A DNA stretch of 64,000 nt, taken from positions 5,290,001 to 5,354,000 of the forward strand of contig NC_135566.1 of assembly GCF_964340395.1 (NCBI RefSeq), in the 5' to 3' direction. Made by a program: the position numbers and the translations under genes. Every line of letters starts with the position of its first letter. Within the stretch, counting starts at the first letter, position 1. The notes under the pieces were generated by a model, which saw only the letters and a list, made by a program, of their open reading frames with translations, made no database searches and had not been told where the DNA came from. Shown here in pieces: positions 49,046 to 61,971 of this stretch. This DNA comes from Glandiceps talaboti. Lineage: Eukaryota > Hemichordata > Enteropneusta > Spengelidae.

Positions 49046-49100
49046 CTGCAATTGAAAATAATGTATATCTTGTAAGTCTTGCCAATGTCTATGTCCTTAC
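49046..49100 (-). other. GRK2: 55-nt intron between the two exon 2 copies
   Basis: Only 55 nt separate the donor of the 5' copy from the start of the 3' copy, whereas the other introns here run from about 0.4 to 6 kb. Its last ~18 bases (ATTATTTTCAATTGCAG) resemble the acceptor region of the 5' copy (ATCATTTTCAATTTCAG), so the duplicated unit of about 117 bp included the acceptor. Confidence 0.85.
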
Positions 49101-49162
49101 CTTTCTACAAACTTGTTAAAAATTTCTCCCCGAACAGAGTTGCAAATTTCTTCAATGTGTAG
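49101..49162 (-). CDS. GRK2: GRK2/3 exon 2, 5' alternative copy (His149)
   Basis: 62 bases with the same phases as its neighbour. LHIEEICNSVRGEIFNKFVE, with His in place of Tyr149. Splice sites are intact (ATTTCAG, GTAAGG). Using both copies in one transcript would add 62 bases and shift the frame, so only one can be used productively. The copies are 94% identical including part of the flanking intron, so this duplication is younger than that of exon 6. Confidence 0.92.
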
Positions 49163-51235
49163 CTGAAATTGAAAATGATGCAAATTTTGAGAGGTTATCA
49201 CAGAACCAGATTTTCATTCCTCCACAAGAAATCCTTAAAAATAAAATAAATCATAAAATATTCAATACATTGGAAGAGCAGTTTCTCACAACACAACACA
49301 ACAAAAACTTTCGTTTTAAATTAATTAAAATTCAAATATACAAACATGTGGTATTGTAGTATGTATCAATAGTGATGTAAATGATTAGAATATTTGACAC
49401 CATGAGACGACTTTTTAAAGAAATTTGTATTGAACAGAACCATAAAACTACACTCAATATATATACTGTACATAATACATTGCATATATTATGACATTTA
49501 TTCATATTTATGAGTTCAAAAAGAAGTTGGATGATAATTAAATTTCACTGTTTTGATAAATGATATTAATTTCAACAACATCATCAATTACATGGATTGT
49601 ACACTATATAAATCAGCACTTTGGCACAATGCCAACAAATACCGATAAACCAGACACCATCTTGCTTTTGTAGGTTTTTTTTTGGCAATACCCATGAGGA
49701 TCTGCCTTCACATGAAACAGTCAAAGATTTAGACATGCTACATGTAATATTTCCGGAGATCCACTTTCTAACCACCATCACAACATTACTAGAAAATCCC
49801 AAAAGATCATAGCATGGGGTGATTTCCTGCTAACAATCGATCTATAGATGTGTACACGAATTTGAACATTTCCATCTTAGAGTACTGCTGGAGATACATC
49901 TTTTCACGCTCCTTTGGGAAAAAACCTGAAAACGATGCAGGTTTTTATTGCCACTCTCCAACTAGAAAACGAGCAAGATCCATTTGTGTTATCGTTTCTT
50001 AAAAGTACAATTGCACCTGATAAACTTCTAGTCTTGTCTATATCAAAAAACAGACATGACATACGCCAACTTTATTAGTGCGTGACTCACATATTTTAAG
50101 CAGTCTACAGGCACAATTTTTTTCTTTATGTGAGCATCAATAATTTAACATTCAGGACTATTTGCTGCTAAAACTGTTCCAAGCAGACGTTGTGTTCATA
50201 GTGATCCAATTTTCCCACATGGGAATGATAAACTAGCTTTTTTCAACTTTGAATCACAGGAAAACTCTACAGATGTGTTTAACCTGGGGATATTTGTGTC
50301 AAAATATAGAAAAAATCTCTAATCTGTATCGATGGTGTTTTAGACTCATGTCTTTGAAATTATGGACATGTCAAATGTGTCATGTTTATAGCTAAATTTA
50401 GTATCATATTAAAGTATGGAACATATTGTAACACATTTCTTTTTTTCCCATGATTAACGCACTGTATAGCACACACAAGCCAAGTTGTACATATTTGAAT
50501 ACAAAATATAGAATTTATACCATGTTCATTCTACGACAGTACAGATCTACATCATTGGTTCTTATGAGTCTAAACATTTAGAATCAACAATATTTTCTCC
50601 ACTTTTCTAAAAATGAATCTAACTAACAACAGAAATAAAATGACGACAAGCAGTATAATTGTATATCTACACACAGCTGTCTACACATGAGAAATATATT
50701 AGAAATATAAACAGTGGCACATATATCCATTTGATATTTCTAATTTCGATTACGAACTAGAAGTTGCGATGAAAGCTTTTACACTAACAACAAGCCACTT
50801 AACTATAGATCCACAAATGGGAGACGCCTAGAAAACTGTCATCTCATAAAAAGAACCTCTGAGTCAAAGTTTACATCTGCAACAATGGTAAGTTGTTCTT
50901 TCTTTATATAGCTGTCTTGTTCTACAGAACGTATTTACGCTGCATGAAATATGACATCATTGAACGCAAGTTAACCTCTTTGTACTTGTCGTTATGACAT
51001 CTAAATTGCCTAGCTTCATGTAGTATGATGCAGGTATGAACACTAAGGGTGGGTGAAATATACCTGCATGACTAATCAAAATTTGATGATACAGTACACA
51101 CTTTATTGCATGCCGAAACATCAGCATACAATGCTACATGTTTTGGGCCAAAAGTACATTTAACGAATCGTCTTAAAAATTTACATATTAATTTTCTCAT
51201 CTGTACCAGGGTTCACCATCAAAATCATGATACAA

Positions 51236-51350
51236 TGGATGGATGGATGGATGGCTGGATAGATAGATAGATAGATAGATTAGATAGATAGAATAGATTA
51301 GATAGAGATTAGATAGATAGAGATAGAGAAGATAGATAGATAGATAGAGG
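51236..51350. repeat. GGAT / AGAT tetranucleotide microsatellite
   Basis: GGAT units followed by imperfect AGAT units. Leu/Tyr/Ser-rich open frames over it are artefacts. Confidence 0.85.
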
Positions 51351-51401
51351 ATGAGAGAATGAATTTTAATGGACTCGAGGTTCATACTTAGTCATGAAAC
51401 T

Positions 51402-51646
51402 TTCTATTCACAGAATCATTAAAAAAATTTCTTGGAAGTGAATCTCAAATTTTCACTGACGTCTCATCAGCATTGTTAGGGATGTACTACAATGGGCTAT
51501 TGTTACGTGTCTGGGAAGAGACAAATGAAGTAAACTTGAGAGGAGCAATAGCCCATTGTATTAAAACCCTGATGATGCTGACGGGACACGTCAGTGAAAA
51601 TTTGGGAATCACTTCCAAGAATTTTTTTGACTCTGTGAGTAGAATT
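51402..51646. mobile_element. Fold-back (near-perfect hairpin) element, ~245 bp
   Basis: The left arm (about 51402-51503) and right arm (about 51550-51646) are reverse complements over roughly 95 bases. Examples of paired blocks are TTCTTGGAAGTGA with TCACTTCCAAGAA, AAATTTTCACTGACGT with ACGTCAGTGAAAATTT, and CAATGGGCTATTG with CAATAGCCCATTG. The loop is about 45 bases. An open frame starting inside it is not a gene. It looks like a non-autonomous fold-back transposon; no clear target duplication was found. Confidence 0.75.
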
Positions 51647-54171
51647 TTTATCACTAAATTTATTCATGTGCATTTTCTGACGTCAAGAACAATTTTTGGG
51701 TGTACCAAAAAGGTATATAATAGAAACAAACTTCAGCAAGTACAAAAAGAAAATAATTTATGTAATTATTTTCAAGAATATGAAACAAAAATTACATAGA
51801 AAATGTTTACATCTGGCCTATGTCCCTTTAATGTAAATTGGCTCTGTGAACACTAATTATCATTGGTCTATGGTCACTATCATGCTAATACACAGTCATG
51901 TTCCCATATTAAATCATGACCCCAGACTGGGTCAAGCATTCTCCTGCTTGATGCTATCAACAATCCTGTGATATATATTTCAAAATATTAATCAGTACAA
52001 TTTAAGACATCATGAAAAAAGACTTTCTCGTGGGACTGTCCTTGATTTAAATAACATCAATGTTACTAAATTACATTGCAGCTGATGGCAGGGTTGGGCT
52101 AGATTTATGTATCTTTTATTGCCATAGGTGAGAGGGTATATTTTATTTACAAACACTGTATAAACTCGTAATGTATCATAGTAATTTATTTCAGGACGAT
52201 GTCATTGCCCACCATATGGAGAGAGTATAAGTTTATCAGTTCAGGTCTCCACGGGTTGAAAAATAGATTGGAACTTAAAATTTTGAAGTTGAACTTTATA
52301 CATCTGGCCTGTTCTTTAGTTTGGAATGACTTATATTGGTCTCTGTAATGGGTGTAAATAATGTGATGATTTGGGGTTGAGGGAAGTGAAATAAATTCAT
52401 CTTTAGCTGGGAAAGTACACATTGTATTATAAGTTAAAGGATGCAATCAATACTCTTGTTCAGAGAACTAAAGCGAGTAAGTAGTATAAATATTACATGG
52501 ACAACATTTGTTTATATATCATGCTTGTACATGTTGTGTACATGTAGCAAATGCACAAAAGTGCTTTATTTATTTTTCAAATATTAAACATATATATATG
52601 GCAAACTTTGTTACCTGTTTGTACACGTTGTGTGTATGTAGCAAATATGCTAACTGCTTCATTAATTTTTCATCTAACATAAAAAGATGGCAAAATATGT
52701 TACCTACTTGTGTATGCTGTATACATATGAAAGTGATGCTCAATTTGACCCTACCCTACACTGCACATTTTCCTTGGGTACTATCATTCCCTCTTGTTTT
52801 ATTAACAAAAGGGCGCTGCATAAGTAGTGACCACATGTGTATCTCTCAATTTCCAACTTTGATATGGATCAATAAAGTATAGTACTAAGTAACGTATGTG
52901 TGTAGTGCTTTTTTCCAGGTACGTGTAGTGATATTTTTTCTTTATAGCAATGGTATGGTACAATATGTGACATGCTTGTGCATGCTATGTACATATAGCG
53001 ACGTGCAAGGAGTTTTTATTTTTTCATTCTAACTTTATTCATTCAGTACATGGTATAATAATGTTATTTGCTTGTACATGATCTGTAAATGTATGGAACA
53101 TATGTTCTCCACACTTTATTCTGACTATTAGTACATATTTATGGCTCACATTTGCTGTCAGTTTAGTATGTCATATTTTTCGTCATCTGTGTTCTTCCAT
53201 TAATTGTGTTTGGAACCCGATAATATTTTAGGACTTTACGCTAATCTTAATCTAAATGAATGCTGCTAGTACAAATCTCATCTCAATTTCATTGAACTTT
53301 TCTGCATGGCAACCCACACAATTTCATATATATATAATGTATCATTCAGACACTTTTATTTAGACCAAGAATGTTTTCCTTTATAGTGGTGTCATTACTC
53401 TAGTTTTGTGATGATTTTATACATACACATATCATATATATTTAGTCTTCCTTCTTCGTCCTTTTTCTGTATGACAACTCTACAAATCAACCTATTGGAA
53501 ATCTTACAATATGTAGACATGGACATTCTTAATTCCTGTGCCTTTACTTTACTTCACGTTTTATGGAGACATTCCATGAATTCTACAAATATACACGTAT
53601 TATATCTCTGTCACCGCAGCTGCTACCATCTAAAGTATAACTATAAGTATAAACCATCCTCTATAATCTACACAATCGCAATCATTTCTAGTGACAGCAC
53701 CCCACTCATCAAATATTATAATAACATGTATTCTGACTAAGCACAGGTTAACAGGGCAATAAATAAATGACACTGACCTTTCAATATCTACAGGCAGATA
53801 CATAAAATTTACAGAGCAGATTACTCTCGCTTCAGATCAGTCACACAGAATTTAATCGTTAGATTGCTGGTGCAGTGATTTTCTTTTCTCTTATGAAATT
53901 GTAATTGAAAGTAATATTAAACAATTGAACCAGATGTAAACTGAATGTCTTCCGTAAGGGCAAAGTTTTGAGATTGTCGTTCCTACAGACAATTGTTGGA
54001 ATACAACAGAACATAACTTAGCTATATTTTCTCATTGATTGCTATTTGCTCATTGCTGTTAGTGATCTCTCTGGCATTTTTACCAAGACCTAATCAAGTC
54101 TTGCCATTACCCTATGGAATACGTCTTCAAAATTTCGTTTGAATTGAGCAAGCCGTTATGGAGAAAACGAT

Positions 54172-54202
<31 letters not shown>

Positions 54203-55130
54203 TTCCACCCATAAATATATCTCTTCCTTACAGAAGAAAAAACATAGAGCGTCACCCACAATATTGGTTATTGTTTTCACTGTCAAAATATTTGTGTGTG
54301 TACTATGCCGTTTATTTCGATTTGCATTTTCTGACAGTCCTTTCATACAGGGCATAGTTAACAGCCTACTGGTTTTTTTGTTTCTTTTATCATGTACTGT
54401 ATAACAGTTTAGTTCGTTTCTTGATTTACGTTTTCTAACAGTCCTTTTATACAGGCATAGTTTAGAAGTTTAGAGCCTACTGGGTATCATGTACTGTATA
54501 GTTAATTTTTCAATTTCCCAGACAGGGGCATAGATTAGTATCTACATGGTTTTATTTTCTTTATTATATATAATTATATAATATATAATTAATACTTTTA
54601 TTGCTCGATTTTCAGTGTACAACTTCACAAATCACTTTTCCAGAAATTGAACTGTAAAACTGCATTCATTTGTTTGGCAAACTTCTATTTTCTTACCACA
54701 CTTAATTTCAATTTTAATGATATATTTGTTGGCATTATCCTCCTCATTGTAAGGTAGGGATAAATTCTCTCATTTGAATAATCTATAAATAGTTCAATGA
54801 CATCATTTTTTCAGAGTACAAAAAATTATAACATGCAAATATTCTCTTCAATATATCTTAAAATGATAATTGAGTATTTTTACAGGGCTGTAATGATGGG
54901 AGGTATAACACTGAGTACAATTATTTCAGTAACTCTCTATACGAAGACAAAAATAACAAGAAACTGTAAATTTATAGTGTGTGACCTTTCATTTCAGTAG
55001 CTTTCCATACAAACACAAAAATTAGCCACAAATGTATAAATTTAGTGTGTGACTCTAACTTATCGTAAAACTTTCTGTGTTAAACTTAAACTGACTAACC
55101 TTCCCTCAAAGAAATACAGACTGCACTTAC

Positions 55131-55205
55131 CTCAAATAAATTGGTAGGGACTTCTCTCTTGGTGAGCTTAGATTGAACATGATCTACTGCTTTCTTGGAA
55201 AAGGG
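55131..55205 (-). CDS. GRK2: GRK2/3 exon 1 of the visible part: RH domain
   Basis: 75 bases, 25 codons, phase 0 at both ends. PFSKKAVDHVQSKLTKREVP then TNLFE, equivalent to human GRK2 residues 123-147 ([25 protein letters not shown]). Acceptor TTGTAG, donor GTAAGT. This is the most upstream exon I can recognise. The preceding coding exon should end with the codons for a YIMKELLACSH-like sequence, which I could not find between here and base 64000. Confidence 0.92.
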
Positions 55206-55944
55206 CTACAATAAAAGATAAGAAGAGAAAAGATTAGTCATGGTTTTGGATATCATAACAGTACATTTAGTTTCTTGTCTTGTCGACTACCCCAATTGTA
55301 CCTCAAATATTGCAGCGTGATTTTATACTAGGATGAATATTATGCTTACATATTTTAATAATGAAGGATGAATTTGTCTGCAAGCTAATGAACCTACCAC
55401 GGCCCCAGATATTTTATCAGGGTTTTCCTACCAGGGTGGAAAACAAGTAGGTAAAAGGTACCCAAATTCCCCATAGCTATCAGGGTGTGTCTTATCAGGG
55501 TCACAAGTATAAATCTATTCCCATGTTCCCAGGGTTCCCAACCAAAATAATGGTGCAAGGTATGGAAATCGGTGCAAATTTTACCAGATTTCCGCAGTGT
55601 TACCCGGACATTTTAAAGATATCAAACTTTTTGAATATGCTGTTGTACCAGAAACTATAATGTCTATGCACAAATAACTACAAGTTGACAGCATATTTCA
55701 ATTTTTGTGCCTGAGACTCCTTCGATATGTACACATACTTTAAATTGTCACATTCTATGTTGTTTTTCCAGGATGAAAACGGGAGCTGATTCATCACATT
55801 AATATCATCATTAATTAATTCAATCAAGTAATTTACTATAAGTCTACGATATGCTATAAAAGTGCCATTTTCCAAACTTCGATCTATCTTCTGAATTAAG
55901 CAATGTTAAGAAATTCTGCCAACATAAGGACACCTATCTATCAA

Positions 55945-56217
55945 CCTATCTGTCAACCTGTGACCAGGCCCCTTATTTCACTCACATTTCCCTATGCTTG
56001 ATATGATTTGGCCAAAACAGCTAGATGACATCAACCTTTAGCATGGTTAAGTATGTAATTTCACATCAAAATAAAGGTCCTATCTGTCAACTCAGGTGAC
56101 CAGGCCCTTTATTTCAATGATATTTCCCCACACTTGACATGATTTGGACTAAAGCTAGGTGACATATTGGGGAATAAATTATCCTTTAGAATGGTTACAT
56201 ATATTATTTCCCCTTTC
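55945..56217. repeat. Two direct copies of a ~120-bp sequence
   Basis: CCTATCTGTCAAC at 55945 and again at 56079 begin diverged copies that share GTGACCAGGCCC, TTATTTCA, CTTGA(T/C)ATGATTTGG and a TTTAG(C/A)ATGGTTA block. Local tandem duplication. Confidence 0.6.
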
Positions 56218-57731
56218 AGATTTATGGAATTTTAATGGAGATGTCTACAAATTTCCTGTACCCTTGAGAGAAAACAACACTGTCATTCTATTTCTGCATG
56301 CATATTATATTCCTACAGGGGAAACACAGTTCAGAAAGGTAATCTGCATACATATACACCTGGATATTTGTTCACAAATTTGTGAACTCTGTACACACTG
56401 TGTAATGTATATTATGAGATCACCTTCTACATGTATACAAAGAGTATACATAGTACATAGATCTACAATTTTGAGTGATTTCCGTGAACATAATATCTAG
56501 ATGATGTGAGCCTAAAAACATGTCAAAAAACATGCACTACAATGGCTCAATGTGAACACCTCATTTGGTCAATTACAGATCGAGTCTGATCCATACAGAA
56601 GATAATTTTAATGATAATAACGATAAGAGCCAAATACATAACTATGTTTAATTATTCATTAACTTTCAACTCAGATATCATCATCATCCCTTTATCTGAT
56701 TCATTTTTTTCACGAGATGTTCATCCTGTCCAAACCATATACAGGTTGCTGGTACTGTTCACTGCGAGTTCTGTTTAATACAACCACGCAGAAACAAATA
56801 AGAAACTACACATTCTACACTTTAAAATAGCATAATTGAGTGAATACAGTTTCTTGTATATTTTTGTCTAAAATAAAATGAAATGACTGCCACCATGCTG
56901 ACATCAAATGCAGACATCAAAACTTTGGCACCTGCGTGTCTCCATCTAGTTGCAGTACGTTTAAATGGTTTATTTCATTCCAATTAAATGTAGCAAGAAA
57001 ATGTGATCCTGCTATCTTGAAGAGTAGCAATGTGCAGTTTCTTATTGGTTTCTGCATCACTGTATCATACAGAGACAGTGAACAGTACTAGTAATCTGCA
57101 ATGTGCTATACTACATTGTATATAAAGTATACAAAGGTACATGTACATTGTTCATCTAATATATCACACTTCAAACAAAGTTGTATGTATGTATTGGCAA
57201 ATGCCACAGACAAAGTGAATATTAACTCTATTCCTAAATGTAGACTTCAATATATGTCAATAATCTATCACCATCTGTCAAAATCAGATGGCGTCGTGAC
57301 TTTTTTCAATAATCTCCTAATATATCTGACTCCCAGGAAATGGAATGTTTTGAGCAGACTCTATGCAAAATATTGATATTTTGAGAGAAAGGACAGCCAA
57401 CAGCAGATTAAAACATGTATGTGACTATTCAAGCCATGTGAGACAGAATTAGAATTGGCAATAATGACAAGGAAGAGAGTTAAATGTAAACTTTAAGGCT
57501 ATGTCCTATACAAAATCAGCGATGTTGCCTAAAGATAAATGATATGGCATGTTTATTTTTTCTTGGATGTTTCATGAAAACAGCCTCTGCCATATTGGTT
57601 GTGTATGTTGGTTGCCTGTATCCAAAACAAGGCTCTTCATTGTGTATTTGCTCGGTGAGACATGGGAATTGGGTACCTCCATTCTGTATGATACATAAAT
57701 GTATGTGCACAGGCACACATGGATGCAAGTG

Positions 57732-57790
<59 letters not shown>
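57732..57790. repeat. CA dinucleotide microsatellite
   Basis: About 29 CA units, seen directly. Confidence 0.9.
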
Positions 57791-57794
<4 letters not shown>

Positions 57795-60538
57795 GTAGCC
57801 CTCATATTATAAATACAAAGTTCACACTAAATGATTTCTAATTTCTAAGAGATGAGAAAGAAAAATGAGCAACAGAATTTTGGAAATAAAACTAACAACA
57901 CCAGACCATAATCTAGTAACAACATAACTTTTACTGTTACAAATTAATAAAAAAAAAAGTGTATATGCATAAATAGATGCAACTATGATGGAAAGGCATC
58001 CATTCACTAAATCTAAGCAGAATGTGGCAGAAAGGAACAAATGTGATGATATATAACATCCTACTATTACCAACTATAGCGGTGTTATGTCAGCATATTT
58101 TATACTACAACATCTACATCTAAGAATGATGATGATTTTGATGAGGACAAATAAAATCAACTTACGAGATCCTTCTATGACAGTGTCATGCATTTCAAAT
58201 AAAGAAATAATGAGGGTGGAATTAATACGAGTGTTTCACATGTTTTATTTTCTACATCTCAGTAACACTAAATACTAAATTCTACTACACTAGATATATA
58301 CTGCCATTCAGCATTCACTGGTTAGACGACATCAGCATTTCTACTGAAAACATGGAATAAAACAGCAGTAGTGATGCGACTACCTACACTGGCCTCACTT
58401 CGCCTACAGGCATCATGCACATATAACGTGCATTATTAAATCGAAATAATAAATGCAAGCAGCATCTATATATATGATTATAAACCAGCCTTCCATCCCT
58501 GCAGACATGTATCTTTTTAAGATGTCTTAACATGTCCAGACTATATGGCCACAATATATACATATTGGGATAGATACACAAATCATGAGATATCATGCCG
58601 TGTTACATATTAACTTCAAATTTTTTTTCCAACTGTGAAAATAAGTGTTCAAAGAGCTAGAGATCCAGGGCATCATTATTGTGGTATATACATTATATTT
58701 TATGTAATAGTCAAGGAAACGTGACAAACCCTTGAAGACATCTGTCTAAAAGTCACACTTGGTTCTCATAACATCAAATACAGTTGGCATAGAGACATTT
58801 TCTGTTCTGGCTACGCTAAATGCAACTACAGTAAACTATAAAATGCATATCATTTTATGTAATACTAGACTCGTCCAGGAAACATGAATAAAAACGTAAA
58901 GTTTAAAATTTCTGTGCACAGTTAGTAGTGTGCACACAGTTCTGGCAACGCTGTCACACAATGATATCTGCAAACTATTTCATTGTAATAGTGAAGTGAA
59001 CGTGACAAAAAAGCCTACAGAATTCATACAGTAGTACTGGTTGGTATATAGACATTTTCTGTGCTGGCAAATTCTTAACTTTATCATTCATGACATGAAT
59101 AGCCTTACATGTAATAGTTAACACTATCTTTTTTCTGGTTGACCAAAAGAGATTATCCTGACAATGACCTTTAATAGGTACATGTACGATAATTACAAGA
59201 GTATGCTTGGATCCAAATGTGAGATGCTCATGGGAGATTTCCTCCTTCTTCTTTTTTTTCAAGTAACCGACTGACCTGAAAGTTTTAGAGTTTTATATGT
59301 AGTAATGAGAAATATAACCTACAAAGACAAATATATAGCATGGTATATGTATACACATGTGACAAGCTATAAAAATTAAAACGTACTGTACATGTATTCT
59401 TCTAAGTGCAAGTGTTATGCAATGCCATGTGAATAGTCGCAACAAAGATTCCAGTAAGTTCTGTTTTAGTAATGATCAGTAATATATATATATACACATT
59501 TGTAATACATATACACACACACTTGGACGACAATAGCTGGTTATCAGAGTTTGCTAGGGGATTTTCAAATGTTCAAGTTCTAGCCTATCGTACAACAATG
59601 AAGTACAATTTATGATAACTGAACTATACTTAACTAGCTAGGATTTCCACTTCCTACACAGAAACAGGAAGGTGAAAGAAATAATTCAAATTCTGTTGTT
59701 CATATCAAGTGAAATTTGAGATACCAAGATGTCTTACTAGAAGCATTGCTTTAGAATCAATCTTTTTGAAGTTCAATACATTTAACTGATTAATTATTAT
59801 TACTTTACGGAAGTACATTTATATCAATTTAACAAACATACTTTAAAATCTATGATACACACAGAGCTCAAAATAGCAGTAGTCCAGGGTACATAAACTA
59901 CTAAACAAAATTATATCTTGACTACCAAATTTCGAAGGTGTGGTAGTCTGTTTTAGTAGACCAATGGAAATCAATAGAAAATTGTACATAAGACAGTTGA
60001 CAAGGCTAAATCTGACTACATGCACAAGGATAATGAAGCCTAGAATGAACATTGTACAAACTTTGATATTCAACATTAAAAGATATTGACTCAAAGTCGT
60101 TTTATTTTGGGTGGGGGGTGACAACAAATGTAAGAGCCATCATAGCAATCTAACAATAAGTCCATAAAATGAGATGTCAAAACAAGTCACATACAATTTG
60201 ACAGACTTTAAAAGGTTTGCCTTTGTTTACAAATCATAGATGACATCATTTTCCTCTCTATATAAAAAGTACCACTGAGAACTATATGTACATGTATAAG
60301 TCATTAGCTATTTGCAAGAGTCAACGGAAGTCAGCTGTCAAGTAATGTCAGCACAGTACAGAAGATTGAAATGTTTCATTCAATGACAAATTATATTATA
60401 CTACTGTTCCTTGGAAATATCAGTCTTACATTTTGGCTGTTATTTGTTCAAGAAAATATGTAAAAAAAACCCAAAAAACCCTAGAATATCAAGTTACTGA
60501 CAGCCATTTAATCAGCTGATCACCCTGTGGTGGGGGGG

Positions 60539-60826
<288 letters not shown>

Positions 60827-60917
60827 CAGAGTTTTGTATATGGAACCTATCCATAAGCCTATCAACATACCTAGCCTAAGCAAAAGATGGCTGCCGCTGT
60901 AGGATACCAATGCATTG

Positions 60918-61353
60918 TGATTTGATTTCAGTATACCATGATTTGATTTCCATATTTATACTTGTACTGTAGTTTCCATGGCAACATGAGAGAGAATGAG
61001 GACAAAACTGTTCTGCACACCAGGACAGATTCAGTAAAGTTAATTATATGTATACATTTGTGATTTGATTTCAATGGTCTTTATGACTTGGTTTTCATAT
61101 TTACAGTAGCTTCCGTGGCAACATGGTGAAAAGAGATGACATGGTTCTGCACCACAGGAAAGATTTGCAATTTGATTTTCATATTTATACTGTACTGTAG
61201 TTTCCATGGCAACATGCTAGAAAGTGACAACAAGATGAGCCTATCCTACATTGTATTAAACTCAGCAAAGCTGGTTACTTCTACCAACCTACATCAATAC
61301 CTTTGTGACTGGATTTCCAGTCCAACAGTTTCTACCAGAGTTTCCATGGCAAC
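60918..61353. repeat. Divergent repeat carrying four RFX X-box-like motifs
   Basis: GTTTCCATGGCAAC occurs exactly at 60972, 61200 and 61340, with a variant GCTTCCGTGGCAAC at 61109. The neighbourhood repeats GATTTGATTTC, ATATTTATACTGTACTGTAG and GTTCTGCAC(A/C)(C/A)CAGGA. The 14-mer fits the palindromic RFX-factor X-box consensus (GTNRCC, short spacer, RGYAAC) except at one position. Whether the array is regulatory or only a decayed repeat cannot be told from sequence. Confidence 0.5.
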
Positions 61354-61900
61354 ATACATATTACCAGTACAAGGTAAAGACCTATCCCACATACACTCCG
61401 TGGGGGTCTTTCCAAAAATGTGTCCCAATTATTGTGCACTCATACCTACGTGACTTCATTTCCATAATCCACAATTTCTACCGTAATTCCTCCGTACCAA
61501 CAATCACAGAACAAAGGGTTTACAATGTTTTTTCCAGGAAAACCTCAGCATGCCATGTACAATTATTCTACAATGGCTCTGTGGAATGAAAGGGTTGACA
61601 TCTTTCTTTTTCAAAACAAACGCAAAAGTTTAAAGGTCAAAAGATAGCTGCTCCATTCATCTTTGTTCAATACATGTTTGCATTTTTACAAATGTATGTA
61701 CCAGTATTGTCAATGTACATGTCGTACGTATTGAAGAATTGGTATCATTAGGGAGCTGAGAATTCAAAATGGCAGCCATACGAATTCCAGCTCACTGTAA
61801 AATTCACTTGATTCTTAATGTTATTTTCTTTACCAACTCTATTTGCTTTAACAATAAAATTATGAATGGGGTAGATATATTTAAACGATTTTGTGTCACA

Positions 61901-61971
61901 GAAGCTTACTGTGTGTAGTTTTTGAAGCTTACCGTGTGTAGTTTTTGAAGCTTACCGTGTGTAGTTTTTGA
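61901..61971. repeat. 24-bp tandem repeat, three copies
   Basis: GAAGCTTACCGTGTGTAGTT followed by TTT, repeated three times, with one substitution in the first copy. Confidence 0.85.

Larger units (their letters stand above)
49163..55130 (-). other. GRK2: GRK2/3 intron 1 of the visible part
   Basis: 6 kb without recognisable exons. It contains a GGAT/AGAT microsatellite (51236-51350), a fold-back element (51402-51646), a short ACAG run (about 54174-54197), TATATAAT-rich sequence near 54560-54590 and otherwise AT-rich unique DNA. Confidence 0.65.
16800..55205 (-). other. GRK2: G-protein-coupled receptor kinase, GRK2/GRK3 class: gene span within the window
   Basis: Serine/threonine kinase that phosphorylates agonist-occupied G-protein-coupled receptors and is recruited to the membrane by Gbeta-gamma through its PH domain. 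Fifteen exon positions, two of them duplicated, join into 564 residues plus stop (1695 coding bases). These correspond to human GRK2 residues 123-689 with net length differences only in the PH loop (-1) and the extreme C-terminus (-2). Domain order is: end of RH domain, kinase domain with [10 protein letters not shown], Lys220, YRDLK and DLG, active-site tether and C-tail, PH domain, Gbeta-gamma-binding helix. All introns are GT-AG. Invertebrates normally have one gene equivalent to vertebrate GRK2 plus GRK3, so the symbol means the class rather than one paralogue. The N-terminal ~122 codons, including the rest of the RH bundle, are missing and presumably upstream of base 64000. Confidence 0.95.

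Noticed and set aside
51473-51799. 108-codon plus-strand open frame
   Set aside because: It begins inside a fold-back element, has no recognisable domain and lies in a GRK intron on the opposite strand.
52508-53740. Two plus-strand open frames of 124 and 110 codons
   Set aside because: AT-rich, Ile/Tyr/Ser-biased composition typical of chance frames within an intron; no motif recognised.
58140-58200. A GTAAGT donor on the minus strand after a short open stretch, considered as a missing upstream GRK exon
   Set aside because: The translation (FEMHDTVIEG-like) does not resemble the expected GRK RH-domain sequence and there is no convincing acceptor.
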